A stretch of DNA of 64,000 nt from Clostridiales bacterium (GCA_009774735.1 VSOH01000306.1:8266-72265), one strand, 5' to 3'; shown: positions 8,350 through 16,924, counted from the stretch's first letter. The notes: generated by a model not told the origin, from the letters alone. A program made the numbers and translations.

Positions 8350-8892
8350 ATGAAGAAATCTGTAATACAATCCAAAGCATTCCTGCTTGTGGCCATGCTC
8401 ATGATGGCTACTGCAGGATATGCCCAGAGTCACGGCAACCACATCAATTTCGGTGTCGGTGCGCTGTACGAGAGAGGTTTTGATGCCACACTGTCATGGG
8501 AGCATGAGACCAAGAACCACAACGCATGGGAGTATTTCCTGAACGGTTATCTCAAATATGAGAAAGATAAAGCCGTAGGTCATATCACCAACGATTCCTT
8601 CTGGAACAGCTACAACACATGGGGAGCAGGTATCGCTTACAAGCCTTGTGTAGTAAGAGGCAGTATCAGAAACGGACGCAACAACTACGGATCGTTGCGA
8701 ATTGGCGGTTCTGTCGGCAGTGATTTCAATGAAGTTGTCGGATGGGTCAATGTCGGCTATGAGCATAACTACGCTCTGAGAAACGGCTGGAGTCTGTACT
8801 GGCAGATCAAGACCGACCTCTGTATCAACGGCAAAGACCTTTTCAGAACAGGAGCCACTATCGGGTTCAAGATACCATATAACGCAAGATAG
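8350..8892 (+). CDS. traO: Conjugative transposon protein TraO-like outer-membrane protein
   Basis: This 180-residue protein has a signal peptide (residues 1-25, ending ATAGYAQ) and alternating beta strands with aromatic residues, consistent with a small outer-membrane beta-barrel. Order after traN and size match TraO of CTnDOT-type systems. The frame is open from 8296, but the ATG at 8350 (or 8335) is preferred because the signal peptide starts there and earlier codons overlap traN. Sequence identity to TraO cannot be judged by eye, so the name rests on topology and position. Confidence 0.65.
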   Translation: MKKSVIQSKAFLLVAMLMMATAGYAQSHGNHINFGVGALYERGFDATLSWEHETKNHNAWEYFLNGYLKYEKDKAVGHITNDSFWNSYNTWGAGIAYKPCVVRGSIRNGRNNYGSLRIGGSVGSDFNEVVGWVNVGYEHNYALRNGWSLYWQIKTDLCINGKDLFRTGATIGFKIPYNAR

Positions 8893-8903
8893 GAGGACAA
8901 ACG

Positions 8904-9560
8904 ATGAGACACATATATATAATAATAGCAGCCATGGCTGCTGTCCTGACCTCATGTGATGACCATATCATTGAAGATGCCTCATGGCATTCATGGACAC
9001 CGGGCATGGTCTATAGCACAAATGGCGATGTGACCACCTACGAGCAGTGTTTAAAAAAGGGAAATAAGCCTGAAGCAGTTCTTTTCTATGTCGATAACAT
9101 AGATAAAATCAACGGCATAGCCTACGCTGTTACCCTTCATGACAACAGCGAAGCCTGTTTCAGTGACCCCGACACAATATACGTCGCACAGGGAACCTCT
9201 GCCGACTATAACGCTTTTGATGGCGAGAGCAATACCACAGCACTGAGGTATTCTGCCATTGCTTCACCGATCGCCAAGAGAACAGATCCAAAGTATTTTG
9301 TGCCGAGTGTAGCAGAGATGTACTTACTCTATGCTTCACGAAACGCCGTCAATCCAGTGATAGCGCAGTGTAATGGTACTCCGCTTCCTCTCGATGACGA
9401 GACCTGCTGGTATTGGACGAGCACAGAACAGGACATAGCCCGGTCAGACAGAGCATGGCGGTTCAGTCTGTACTCCGGACGCTTTGAGTCAGAGGACAAA
9501 CACGTCAGTCTTATTACACGCCCCATAATGATAATCCGCTTAAACAAGGAGGAACAGTAA
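8904..9560 (+). CDS. Lipoprotein with DUF1566/Lcl-like C-terminal domain
   Basis: The 218-residue protein has a lipoprotein signal (AAVLTSCDD, lipid-bearing Cys18). The C-terminal half resembles the DUF1566/FISUMP fold, with the conserved W-T-S turn in CWYWTSTEQD, then RAWRFSLYSGRF and a closing ITRPIMIIR strand. Such domains are common in surface lipoproteins of Bacteroidota. It occupies the slot after traO where other elements have traP/traQ, so it may be an outer-membrane accessory of the mating apparatus. Its stop codon overlaps the start of the next gene. Confidence 0.65.
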   Translation: MRHIYIIIAAMAAVLTSCDDHIIEDASWHSWTPGMVYSTNGDVTTYEQCLKKGNKPEAVLFYVDNIDKINGIAYAVTLHDNSEACFSDPDTIYVAQGTSADYNAFDGESNTTALRYSAIASPIAKRTDPKYFVPSVAEMYLLYASRNAVNPVIAQCNGTPLPLDDETCWYWTSTEQDIARSDRAWRFSLYSGRFESEDKHVSLITRPIMIIRLNKEEQ

Positions 9561-10873
9561 TGCAGAAAATCAACATTGACTATCCAGTGTCAAAGATGGA
9601 CTTTGGCACATATTGTGATACTATCGGCATCCATGATACGATGCGCAGAAACGGAGTCAAGAATATCGACATCCTTTGTCGGTGCAGTGAAGCCATGATT
9701 GCAAGTATGGGGCATTTCACAGCTCCGCAGATGCTTGCCATCAAGACCTCCCTCGCTACCTATGGTCTTAAATTCAATATGACCGCTGAGGAATTGCAGG
9801 CTTACAAGGATTTGCCTGACGATGCCTTCAAGAATAAGGATATTACTGAGGAGGAAGTGGAAAAGATCCGCTCTGACTATTACGCCATACTCGTCGAGAA
9901 GGATAAAGTCGCTAAAGAGTTGGCAAAGTGTCGCCTTGAATTGGAAAACATGGAACCAGATTTCCTTCTCCGTCAACGTCTGAAGAGTCTTGACATGAGA
10001 ATGACCAGTGCTGTAGAGACGCTTACGCAGCTTACTGTACGTCTTGAAATGTCAGCATACAGATTCGAGAATCACCAGTGCGAGGCACCCGAAGAGGAGC
10101 AACCTTCAGCTGAGCCACAACCTGAGTATCACACTGAGAGACCTGATTATCATAGACCATATATTCCAGATGTCGGGTTCTATCGTCCTACACACGAATC
10201 TGAGGAACCTGCTGACGAAGAAGAACCAGCCAAGGAAGAAAAAGAAGATGACGAGGAGGTTGAATGTGAGTTGGATGACATGATAGACCTACTCTCAGGA
10301 GAGGTGCTCAGAGATTTACTGGAAGGTCATACATCTACAGTCAACAATTACCTCTACAAGAAAAAACTCATGCACAGATGGGACTCATCCTGTGAGAATC
10401 TTTTCTGCCTCTGTCGCATGAATGAGCAGAAAGTCCTTTCTTTCTTCGACGATAACTCAGTTCTCGTCAGTGACCTAAAGTCTGAGTTGAAGAGACATGG
10501 TTTGAAGTTAGGCATGGGTACACTGGAATTGGATGTTTACCAGGCAATGTATGAACACATTCCAAAACCAGTAGATGAAGTTCAAGAAATTGAAACACCT
10601 ATAGACAAGCGTATCAGAGAGGTAGAAGAATACCTTGATATAGACCCTGTTCTGACGGTACGCAGTGATGATTTCGTGTGGTTACGTTTCCGTCTCATTG
10701 AGAAGTCGCTCCTCTGTCAGCCATGGTGGGTTAAAATGTTCTGTTCTACGGAGCAACTCTTCAAAAGAGCCTACAAAATGGCTGATACAATGTACCAGAT
10801 GGAGATAGAGAACATGCGGGAGAAAAGCATTGATCATTTCGAAAGACACATGAACGATGTAGTAAACAAATAA
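9560..10873 (+). CDS. Cytoplasmic protein with two RNAP alpha-CTD-like helix-hairpin-helix domains
   Basis: This 437-residue protein has no export signal. Residues about 18-75 (RRNGVKNIDILCRCSEAMI, then LAIKTSLATYGLKFNM) follow the helix-hairpin-helix pattern of the RNA polymerase alpha C-terminal domain. A second, more diverged copy lies at about 262-325 (ENLFCLCRMNEQKVLSFFDD, then LKSELKRHGLKLGM). Between them are a coiled coil (about 95-160) and a very acidic, proline-rich linker (about 175-240). DNA binding is a reasonable inference. It sits directly before the coupling-protein gene (1 bp gap), so a link between relaxosome DNA and coupling protein is possible but unproven. Confidence 0.6.
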   Translation: MQKINIDYPVSKMDFGTYCDTIGIHDTMRRNGVKNIDILCRCSEAMIASMGHFTAPQMLAIKTSLATYGLKFNMTAEELQAYKDLPDDAFKNKDITEEEVEKIRSDYYAILVEKDKVAKELAKCRLELENMEPDFLLRQRLKSLDMRMTSAVETLTQLTVRLEMSAYRFENHQCEAPEEEQPSAEPQPEYHTERPDYHRPYIPDVGFYRPTHESEEPADEEEPAKEEKEDDEEVECELDDMIDLLSGEVLRDLLEGHTSTVNNYLYKKKLMHRWDSSCENLFCLCRMNEQKVLSFFDDNSVLVSDLKSELKRHGLKLGMGTLELDVYQAMYEHIPKPVDEVQEIETPIDKRIREVEEYLDIDPVLTVRSDDFVWLRFRLIEKSLLCQPWWVKMFCSTEQLFKRAYKMADTMYQMEIENMREKSIDHFERHMNDVVNK

Positions 10874-10874
10874 G

Positions 10875-13070
10875 ATGGAAGAAAGCAAAGACCTCCAAAA
10901 ACTCTATATGATATTCCGTACCCTTGTCTATGTCAGCTTGGGTATGGAGTTCTTTGAATATGTCATCGACCCAGAGATGATAGACTATTGGGGCGGTGTC
11001 CTTGTGGATATTCATAGTCGAATCAAGCTTATGGATGTCTATCAGGATGGTCACATCATCCATAGCAAGGTGATGACCTTCCTTATTATCTGTGTCTGCT
11101 GTATAGGCACGAGAAACAAGAAGCATCTGGAGTTTGATGCCAAGAAGATGGTGGTTTATCCCATCTCCTTCGGTGTCATCATGATGGTTTTCAGTGTGTG
11201 GTTCTTTTATCGCCATTGGACTCCTACGTTCTTCCACCTGTACTGGAGCACATGGATATACATACTGTTGTCCATTGTGGGAACCGTTCTTGTCCATATC
11301 TCCCTTGATAATATCTCGAAGTACCTGAAGAATGGTCTCTTGAAAGACCGCTTCAACTTCGAGAATGAGAGTTTCGAACAGATGGAGGAAAAGATAGAGA
11401 ACAAGTACAGTGTCAACATCCCCATGAGATACTATTACAAGGGCAAATTCCGCAAGGGATGGGTCAACGTAATTAACCCGTTCCGAGGAACTTGGGTTGT
11501 TGGTACTCCTGGTTCCGGTAAGACATTCTCCATCATCGAACCATTCATCAGACAGCACAGTGCAAAGGGCTTTTCTATGGTAGTCTATGACTATAAATTC
11601 CCTACACTCGCTCAGAAGCTGTACTATCATTATTGCATAAACAAGAAGCAAGGCAAGACACCAAAGGGATGCCAGTTCTCTGTCATCAACTTTGTGAAGG
11701 TTGAGTATAGTAGAAGAGTTAATCCAATTCAATGCAAGTATATCGGCAATCTTGCTGCCGCCAGCGAGACTGCGGAAACACTGCTTGAATCGCTCCAGAA
11801 GGGAAAGAAGGAAGGAGGTGGTGGTTCAGACCAGTTCTTCCAGACTTCTGCCGTCAACTTCCTTGCAGCGTGCATCTACTTCTTCTGTAACTACGAGAAA
11901 CGTCCGTATTCCGTGGTTACAGGTGAAGAGTTGGACTATGATAAGAGCATTGATCCTGAGACTGGACAGATAAAACCATCAGGTATTGTACGTGACAAAG
12001 CCGGAAATCCAATGAAATCCGATGATTACTATTGGCTTGGCAAGTACAGCGACATGCCACATATCCTGTCGTTCCTGAATGAGAGTTACGATACCATCTT
12101 TGAGGTTCTGATGACCGATACTGAGGTAGCACCTCTTCTTGGTCCTTTCAGAACTGCCTTTGAGAACAAGGCTATGGAGCAGTTGGAAGGTATGATTGGT
12201 ACGCTTCGTGTCTTCACCAGCCGTCTTGCTACCAAAGAATCCTACTGGATATTCAGCAAGGAAGGTGATGACTTTGATTTGAAGGTCAGCGACCCTAACA
12301 ATCCAAGTTATCTTCTCATTGCCAATGACCCAGAGATGGAGAGTATCATCGGTGCGTTGAACGCTCTTATTCTGAACCGCCTTGTAACTCGTGTTAATAC
12401 AGGTCAGGGAAAGAACATACCAGTATCAATCATCGTTGATGAGCTGCCAACTTTATATTTCCACAAGATAGACCGTCTTATCGGTACTGCCCGAAGCAAC
12501 AAGGTCAGCGTAGCCCTTGGTTTTCAGGAGCTGCCACAGCTTGAAGCAGACTACGGTAAGACTGGTATGCAAAAGATTATCACCACTGTCGGTAATGTTG
12601 TCAGCGGTTCTGCACGCGCCAAAGAAACCCTGGAATGGCTCTCTGGCGACATTTTCGGTAAGGTCGTTCAGCTGAAGAAGGGAGTCACCATCGACCGTGA
12701 CAGGACTTCCATCAACCTCAATGAAAACATGGACAGCCTTGTCCCTGGTTCAAAGATTGCCGACATGCCAACAGGTTGGATTGCTGGTCAGACAGCACGA
12801 GACTTTGTAAAGACCAAGACAGGACGCGGTGACAGCATGGATATTCAGGAGGCAGAAGAGTTCCAGACCAGTAAGTTCTTCTGTAAAACCAACTTCAACA
12901 TGGATGAGATTAAGAAGGAGGAAGACGATTATGTCAATTATCCTCTTCCTAAGTTCTACCATTTTGATTCAGAGGATGCAAAGGAACGAATCTTATACGA
13001 CAATTTCCTGAAGATTAACAAGGAGGTCAAGGATATGATAGCCGAGATTCAGGAATTTGTCAAAAAGTAA
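10875..13070 (+). CDS. mobC: MobC/TraG-type type IV coupling protein (VirD4-like ATPase)
   Basis: The 731-residue protein is the ATPase that hands relaxase-bound DNA, and protein substrates, to the mating channel. Membrane segments occur at about 66-78, 92-111 and 126-142. Walker A is GTPGSGKT (210-217) and Walker B is in VSIIVDELPTLYF (near residue 523). Sequence around these sites (GTWVVGTPGSGKTFSIIEPF, then MVVYDYKFPTLA) matches the MobC coupling proteins of CTnDOT-like elements. It is the last gene of the tra operon and is followed by a terminator. Here mobC means the coupling protein, unrelated to the small MobC accessory protein at 2193. Confidence 0.88.
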   Translation: MEESKDLQKLYMIFRTLVYVSLGMEFFEYVIDPEMIDYWGGVLVDIHSRIKLMDVYQDGHIIHSKVMTFLIICVCCIGTRNKKHLEFDAKKMVVYPISFGVIMMVFSVWFFYRHWTPTFFHLYWSTWIYILLSIVGTVLVHISLDNISKYLKNGLLKDRFNFENESFEQMEEKIENKYSVNIPMRYYYKGKFRKGWVNVINPFRGTWVVGTPGSGKTFSIIEPFIRQHSAKGFSMVVYDYKFPTLAQKLYYHYCINKKQGKTPKGCQFSVINFVKVEYSRRVNPIQCKYIGNLAAASETAETLLESLQKGKKEGGGGSDQFFQTSAVNFLAACIYFFCNYEKRPYSVVTGEELDYDKSIDPETGQIKPSGIVRDKAGNPMKSDDYYWLGKYSDMPHILSFLNESYDTIFEVLMTDTEVAPLLGPFRTAFENKAMEQLEGMIGTLRVFTSRLATKESYWIFSKEGDDFDLKVSDPNNPSYLLIANDPEMESIIGALNALILNRLVTRVNTGQGKNIPVSIIVDELPTLYFHKIDRLIGTARSNKVSVALGFQELPQLEADYGKTGMQKIITTVGNVVSGSARAKETLEWLSGDIFGKVVQLKKGVTIDRDRTSINLNENMDSLVPGSKIADMPTGWIAGQTARDFVKTKTGRGDSMDIQEAEEFQTSKFFCKTNFNMDEIKKEEDDYVNYPLPKFYHFDSEDAKERILYDNFLKINKEVKDMIAEIQEFVKK

Positions 13071-13116
13071 CCTGTCGATGCGTAAAAGGTTTGTAAATAA
13101 AATATAGTACAAGATT

Positions 13117-13152
13117 AAAGGACGACTATACCATGCGAGGTAGCCGTCCTTT
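13117..13152 (+). terminator. Terminator after the coupling-protein gene
   Basis: AAAGGACGACTA (13117-13128) pairs with TAGCCGTCCTTT (13141-13152) with one mismatch and a 12-base loop. The A and T flanks allow it to act in both directions between the tra operon and the convergent minus-strand genes. Confidence 0.75.
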
Positions 13153-13221
13153 GTCTTATCTTGTTATGAGAGAAAAAGTGTTTCTATCAGTATATAGCTC
13201 CAGTCATAACCTTGAAATGCA

Positions 13222-13452
13222 TTATGCAGTATATACTCTTAGTTTATACCCACAAGTCTCTGAATCGCATTCGCCGTAAGCTTTATTGATGAAAGCAACA
13301 ACATCTTTTGGTATTGGCTCTTTAAGTCCAGCAACAGTAGCGTAGAGGAAAGTTCCTTTTGGGTATTCTTCTACTTCGAGATCCAGCCCAAATCTATCCC
13401 AAACCTCGTTGCATAATTTTTCTGGAGTAAAATCAATATCCTTATAGTTCAT
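13222..13452 (-). CDS. Hypothetical small protein
   Basis: The 76-residue product starts at MNYKDIDFTPEKLCNEVWDR, overlapping the stop of the upstream gene by 11 bp; a longer start at 13506 is less likely because of the overlap. Pattern: a helical N-terminus, a beta-rich centre (KGTFLYATVAG) and a C-terminal piece with two cysteines (CDSETCGY). No known domain. It is the last gene of a compact minus-strand operon that also encodes two peptidoglycan hydrolases, so a role in transfer is possible. Confidence 0.5.
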   Translation of the reverse strand: MNYKDIDFTPEKLCNEVWDRFGLDLEVEEYPKGTFLYATVAGLKEPIPKDVVAFINKAYGECDSETCGYKLRVYTA

Positions 13453-13681
13453 TGCATTCCTCCACTTGTTCTGTATCTTTATCATCAAGTTGAAGATCAA
13501 GTACATCTTCCTCCTCTGCAGTCATTGAATGCTGGAGTTCTTGTTCCTTCAATTTGGCTTCCCTATGCTTTTTGCAGAGGTCACCCATGATACGGTCAAG
13601 GTCGCCAGACCCATCTTTGTCTTCGAACACGATGGAAAATCCTCCATCAGGGTTCATCTCAATTCTTTTATCTACTGCCAT
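13442..13681 (-). CDS. Hypothetical small acidic protein
   Basis: The 79-residue product (start MAVDKRIEMN at 13681; an ATG two codons earlier is also possible) has a short beta-like segment (GGFSIVFEDKDG), then a charged helix and a highly acidic tail. No domain is recognised and there is no signal peptide. It lies in the same minus-strand run as its neighbours, 20 bp after the small membrane protein gene, and overlaps the following gene. Confidence 0.5.
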   Translation of the reverse strand: MAVDKRIEMNPDGGFSIVFEDKDGSGDLDRIMGDLCKKHREAKLKEQELQHSMTAEEEDVLDLQLDDKDTEQVEECNEL

Positions 13682-13701
13682 TGTCAATTATATTATGTCA
13701 T

Positions 13702-13869
13702 TTACTTATAGTGCTCATAGAGCCATGCCTTATCACCCTCGTTGAGATTATCCCACCAGGTTCCTCGTGAGCGAGAGTGCTTTCTTTTCTTTACAGACTT
13801 CCTGCGGTTGTCTTTTCTTTCATCTGCCATGATGAGAAGGCAGAAGACAATGAATCCTAATAGTACCAT
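13702..13869 (-). CDS. Small single-pass membrane protein (55 residues)
   Basis: Read on the minus strand, ATG at 13869 opens a 55-residue frame ending with TAA at 13702-13704. Residues 1-14 (MVLLGFIVFCLLIM) form a hydrophobic helix, followed by a very basic stretch (RRKSVKKRKHSRSR) and a compact end (TWWDNLNEGDKAWLYEHYK). It begins one base after the upstream gene's stop and fills an otherwise empty 190-bp gap in a tight operon, which supports it being real. A small inner-membrane protein with a cytoplasmic basic domain is the likely topology. Confidence 0.55.
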   Translation of the reverse strand: MVLLGFIVFCLLIMADERKDNRRKSVKKRKHSRSRGTWWDNLNEGDKAWLYEHYK

Positions 13870-13870
13870 A

Positions 13871-14119
13871 CTAAATCCTTTCGTTTCTGACGTTATAGTG
13901 CAATCCCTTTGATTTAATGGTGTCCCTTAATGCTTTGATACTACGGACGCGAGCTTTCCTTGCCAGCAGTGTAGCGGAGATAAGCTCATCATTCCCACCA
14001 AGCAGTGCCACATAGTAGTCGCCACGTCCTGTTGTATATTTTACCCTGTACTCAATACCATAGAACAGCGTCTGTTCCTTGATAAAGGTAAACCTGGATA
14101 AATCATTTGACCTAATCAT
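13871..14119 (-). CDS. Hypothetical small protein
   Basis: The 82-residue product begins in an ATGA overlap with the stop of the M23 gene upstream, so translation is probably coupled. It has a beta-rich centre (FYGIEYRVKYTTGRGDYYVA) and a basic helical end. No domain, signal peptide or membrane helix is seen. It belongs to the minus-strand operon with the two hydrolases. Confidence 0.5.
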   Translation of the reverse strand: MIRSNDLSRFTFIKEQTLFYGIEYRVKYTTGRGDYYVALLGGNDELISATLLARKARVRSIKALRDTIKSKGLHYNVRNERI

Positions 14120-14793
14120 AATTTATTTTTCGCCAGCATCTGCTCCAGAACAAAGTTCAGAATGACCATAGGGTCAAAGAACTTTCCCTTTTCATTACCA
14201 ATACGGCATGATAGATGTAGATGGGCTCCTGTAGTACGCTTGCCACTGTTGCCACTTGTCGCTATAACCTGACCTGCACTGACATGCTCCCCTTTCGTCA
14301 CTCCAATCTTTGACAGATGGAGATAGGGACATACACAGGCATCGTGGTTGACTGTAACAAAGTACCCACCATTGACAGAATATCCAGTAGCAGACACCAC
14401 ACCAGGTAGCATTGAATAAACCTCTTCGTACTTAGCCCTCAAATCCAAACCGTTGTGCATTCTTGACTTCTTGCGGTTCATAGGGTCTCGTCTCATACCA
14501 AACGGAGAGTTTACCTTGATGGACTTCAAAGGCAGTGATACCATCGGCAAATGACATCGTAGACTATCTGAAGCCACATCTGCTATCTGTTGTTCGTCCA
14601 CATATTCGTCCTCATCATAACATAACGAATCTGGAACCTCTTCAACTTGTTTATGTATCGTTCTTTTCCCTCCAATCGTATAGAAGGGATGGTCTGTCTG
14701 TGCGAATGAAGACACAGAAGACACAAAGAACATCAGCATCATCAGAACACCAATTTCAAAGAAACGCTTCTTTCCATATGCAAAGGTAGTCAT
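14116..14793 (-). CDS. Exported M23 family metallopeptidase
   Basis: This 225-residue protein has a signal peptide (KKRFFEIGVLMMLMFF, then SSVSSFAQ) and a C-terminal M23 (LytM) domain. Zinc and catalytic residues appear as H and D of RMHNGLDLRA, the H of PYLHLSKIG, and the HLH of TGAHLHLS; the GxxxPxxxR-like start SPFGMRRDPMN is also seen. It should cut peptide cross-links of peptidoglycan, opening the wall for the mating channel in the donor. A promoter-like sequence overlaps its first codons, so the start could be internal (see promoter entry). Confidence 0.85.
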   Translation of the reverse strand: MTTFAYGKKRFFEIGVLMMLMFFVSSVSSFAQTDHPFYTIGGKRTIHKQVEEVPDSLCYDEDEYVDEQQIADVASDSLRCHLPMVSLPLKSIKVNSPFGMRRDPMNRKKSRMHNGLDLRAKYEEVYSMLPGVVSATGYSVNGGYFVTVNHDACVCPYLHLSKIGVTKGEHVSAGQVIATSGNSGKRTTGAHLHLSCRIGNEKGKFFDPMVILNFVLEQMLAKNKL

Positions 14794-14811
14794 AATTTCT
14801 CAAATATCAAA
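14781..14811 (-). promoter_or_regulatory. Bacteroidota-type promoter overlapping the M23 start
   Basis: On the minus strand TTTG (14808-14811) is followed after exactly 19 bp by TACCTTTG (14781-14788), matching the -33/-7 consensus TTTG/TAnnTTTG. The -7 box lies inside codons 2-5 of the annotated M23 gene. Either the gene starts further in, at Met17 or Met18, or this copy drives a shorter transcript. Confidence 0.4.
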
Positions 14812-14883
14812 ATTATGCGTATTAAAAATGCTAAATTTTCATGATTTTCTGTACAGACAGCATTCAAATACGCCAGTATTAAC

Positions 14884-15576
14884 TTATTGATTTAATTCTC
14901 CTTTTTTGATTTTCTCATACAGACGCATGGCAATCTTACCTACTTTCGATGTATAACCAGGATCTTCAGCATACCCAATCTTCCTCAAAAACATCAGGTA
15001 ATTGCCTCCCTTGTATCGGTACTGTATAAACTTCTGATAGCCGACTACGCTGTCCTCCCATCGGGCAAAATGGTAATAGTCATGTCTTCTGGAATCATAC
15101 AGCCCAAATAGGTTGTTATATTCCAGACAAACACGGCTCTTGAAATGACCTGTTTCAAGAACTGCCTGAGCAAGAACAAACAGACGATTGGACAATCCCA
15201 CCTCCTCGGAAACTTTCAACACATTCGTTAAAGTAAGAGGATGAGATTCACCTTTGTAATAACTGAGAATACGACAGTTATTCTGGTTGGTTGTCTTGTC
15301 TGCAGCCTTACTGATTAGTCCTTCATACTTCTTGATATACATTTCAAGTTCTTCGATGGATAAAGAAGAAAAGTCAGAAGCTTTTATCTCCTGGCCATCC
15401 AAGGAATCGGATAACACGGTGTTGGTTACTGCCTCCTGACGAATACTGTCTGAAGGATGTGATTCTTTTCTCTGATGTATGCCGACTGAATGGAAATAGT
15501 CTGCCGTACCTTGTGCATCAATCTCCGCAGAACAAAGAAGGGAGATAGTTACAGATAATAGTAATTTGAAATTCAT
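14884..15576 (-). CDS. Exported glucosaminidase (FlgJ-like)
   Basis: This 230-residue protein has a signal peptide (residues 1-22, ending AEIDAQ) and a C-terminal glucosaminidase domain (about 95-220). The catalytic region is visible as FVLAQAVLETGHFKS (candidate Glu in LETGHF), followed by YNNLFGLYDSRR and YRYKGGNYLMFLRKIGYAEDP. It should hydrolyse the glycan strand, complementing the M23 peptidase encoded just downstream. Together they form a donor-side wall-opening pair. A TAATTTTG box occurs 5 bp upstream of the start codon (15581-15588), so the mRNA may be nearly leaderless. Confidence 0.82.
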   Translation of the reverse strand: MNFKLLLSVTISLLCSAEIDAQGTADYFHSVGIHQRKESHPSDSIRQEAVTNTVLSDSLDGQEIKASDFSSLSIEELEMYIKKYEGLISKAADKTTNQNNCRILSYYKGESHPLTLTNVLKVSEEVGLSNRLFVLAQAVLETGHFKSRVCLEYNNLFGLYDSRRHDYYHFARWEDSVVGYQKFIQYRYKGGNYLMFLRKIGYAEDPGYTSKVGKIAMRLYEKIKKGELNQ

Positions 15577-15754
15577 GCTGCAAAATTACACTTATTATCA
15601 TACCTATTATAATTTAGATATGAATAACGCAATATTTTGAGTTGATTTTTAATAGTTGGTTCCCTTTGGATGTGCAAACGGAACCAACCCTACTATTTTG
15701 ATACGAAAATCATGGTTTTGAGTTCGCAAATTCTAATATTATATGATATTGGAG

Positions 15755-15762
15755 TACTTTTG
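15755..15762 (+). promoter_or_regulatory. Candidate -7 box for the 15788-33069 operon
   Basis: TACTTTTG at 15755-15762 matches the Bacteroidota -7 consensus TAnnTTTG and lies 25 bp before the ATG at 15788, in the 211-bp divergent gap. No clear TTTG is seen at the right distance upstream, so only half of the promoter is supported. Confidence 0.4.
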
Positions 15763-15787
15763 CCGCAAATTTTTAACTCGTTCAATT

Positions 15788-16648
15788 ATGCATGAAAAGA
15801 AATTCTATCGTGAGGATTATCCTCTTGACATTTTAGAAGAGTACGGACTCACAGAGGAAATGATTTACGACCTCCCTGACTTTGTCCATGAGACACTGGA
15901 GATGGGAGGCAAGTCACCGTTGTTACCTATCAAAGTGCAGTTGCCATACGGTCACGCACATGCTTTTGCCAAGTTCAGGCTGACAGAAACGGAAGAAGGA
16001 GTTGATGTCATCTTCTCGCCAAAGCTCACCTCTGCTAATCTGAGCCAGTTCAGCGAGAAGGAACAGAATCTTCTCAAAGAAGGCAAAGTCATCGTCGCTG
16101 AAGTCGAAGACACTGTCATTACCGATGAAGGTGTTGAAGACACGCAGCTTATCAAGGCGTTTGTCCAGTTGGACAGAGATACATTAGGCGTTGTCTATTG
16201 TCCTACTCCGCTCATAGGTAGAAATCTCAATGCCACAGCGAATGAGTACGACATCACAGGCGATCAACTGAAGAGTTTCTGGTATGGTGAACTTGTCACC
16301 ATTGAGGAAGAGAACGAATATGGTGAGATGGAAAATGTCACAATAGGCATTGACCTCTTCGATGACAAGGGAGTTGTTATCGTCCCAGGCGATGCCGACA
16401 AATACCTTAGCACAGTACGCCATCCTATGCCGATGTACAATTTCGGTACAGATGGATGCTGGGTAAATCGCAATGGCTATTTACAGTATGTACCAGAGGC
16501 AGAGTTTACCAGCGATATACAGCAAGAACTCGATCGCCTGAGCCACCGTTCCAAGGTTATGCAGACACAAGCTGCAGAACAGGAACATGAGAGAGAGCAG
16601 ACCGCAGTCACCCAACATCAGGATGACAGTCGTCAGCTTACCCGATAA
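15788..16648 (+). CDS. DUF4099/DUF3945-like conjugation accessory protein
   Basis: The 286-residue protein starts at MHEKKFYREDYP (ATG 15788; an upstream open frame crosses the promoter). It follows the DUF4099/DUF3945 pattern: EEYGLTEEMIYDLPDFVHE, GGKSPLLPIKV, then LKEGKVIVAEVE and the repeat-like ITGDQLKSFWYGELVTIEE. Such proteins are common beside Toprim and ArdC genes in Bacteroidales elements; their activity is unknown. The tail (about 255-286) is Q/E/H-rich and ends in SRQLTR. First gene of a long operon. Confidence 0.6.
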   Translation: MHEKKFYREDYPLDILEEYGLTEEMIYDLPDFVHETLEMGGKSPLLPIKVQLPYGHAHAFAKFRLTETEEGVDVIFSPKLTSANLSQFSEKEQNLLKEGKVIVAEVEDTVITDEGVEDTQLIKAFVQLDRDTLGVVYCPTPLIGRNLNATANEYDITGDQLKSFWYGELVTIEEENEYGEMENVTIGIDLFDDKGVVIVPGDADKYLSTVRHPMPMYNFGTDGCWVNRNGYLQYVPEAEFTSDIQQELDRLSHRSKVMQTQAAEQEHEREQTAVTQHQDDSRQLTR

Positions 16649-16688
16649 CACAAGTAACCACAGTAACAATCATAAAAATAGTAACAAG
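16644..16688 (+). repeat. 9-bp tandem repeat array, copy 1
   Basis: Five units in exact 9-bp register: GATAACACA, AGTAACCAC, AGTAACAAT, CATAAAAAT, AGTAACAAG. The first unit contains the stop codon of the upstream gene, and the array ends two bases before the ATG at 16691. Confidence 0.7.
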
Positions 16689-16690
16689 TT

Positions 16691-16906
16691 ATGAAACAGC
16701 AATATCCCGAATACGAAGACCTCGTACAAATGTTCCAAGATGGCAATATCACTACCGTAGATTTTGTTTGTCAGCAGTCCGATGACCTTACTGACGAGTA
16801 TGACCAATTCTGCAAGAACGAAGGTCTCGACCGAGACAGCGACAGTGCAGCACGTGCCTTTATGGACTACCGTGCAGACCTCTTTGAAGAAAGTATCACC
16901 GACTAA
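16691..16906 (+). CDS. Hypothetical small acidic protein
   Basis: The 71-residue product is strongly acidic, with the pattern YEDLVQMFQDGNITTVDFVC and DSDSAARAFMDYRADLFE, and is predicted all-helical. No domain is recognised. It sits between the DUF4099-like gene and the 630-residue protein gene with 18 bp to the latter, directly behind a 9-bp repeat array. A small acidic adaptor or inhibitor is conceivable, but that is a guess. Confidence 0.5.
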   Translation: MKQQYPEYEDLVQMFQDGNITTVDFVCQQSDDLTDEYDQFCKNEGLDRDSDSAARAFMDYRADLFEESITD

Positions 16907-16924
16907 CACTTAACGCAAGACATT

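Noticed and set aside
10761..11732. 323-residue ORF on the minus strand
   Set aside because: It lies opposite the coupling-protein gene and its upstream neighbour, both clearly coding on the plus strand.
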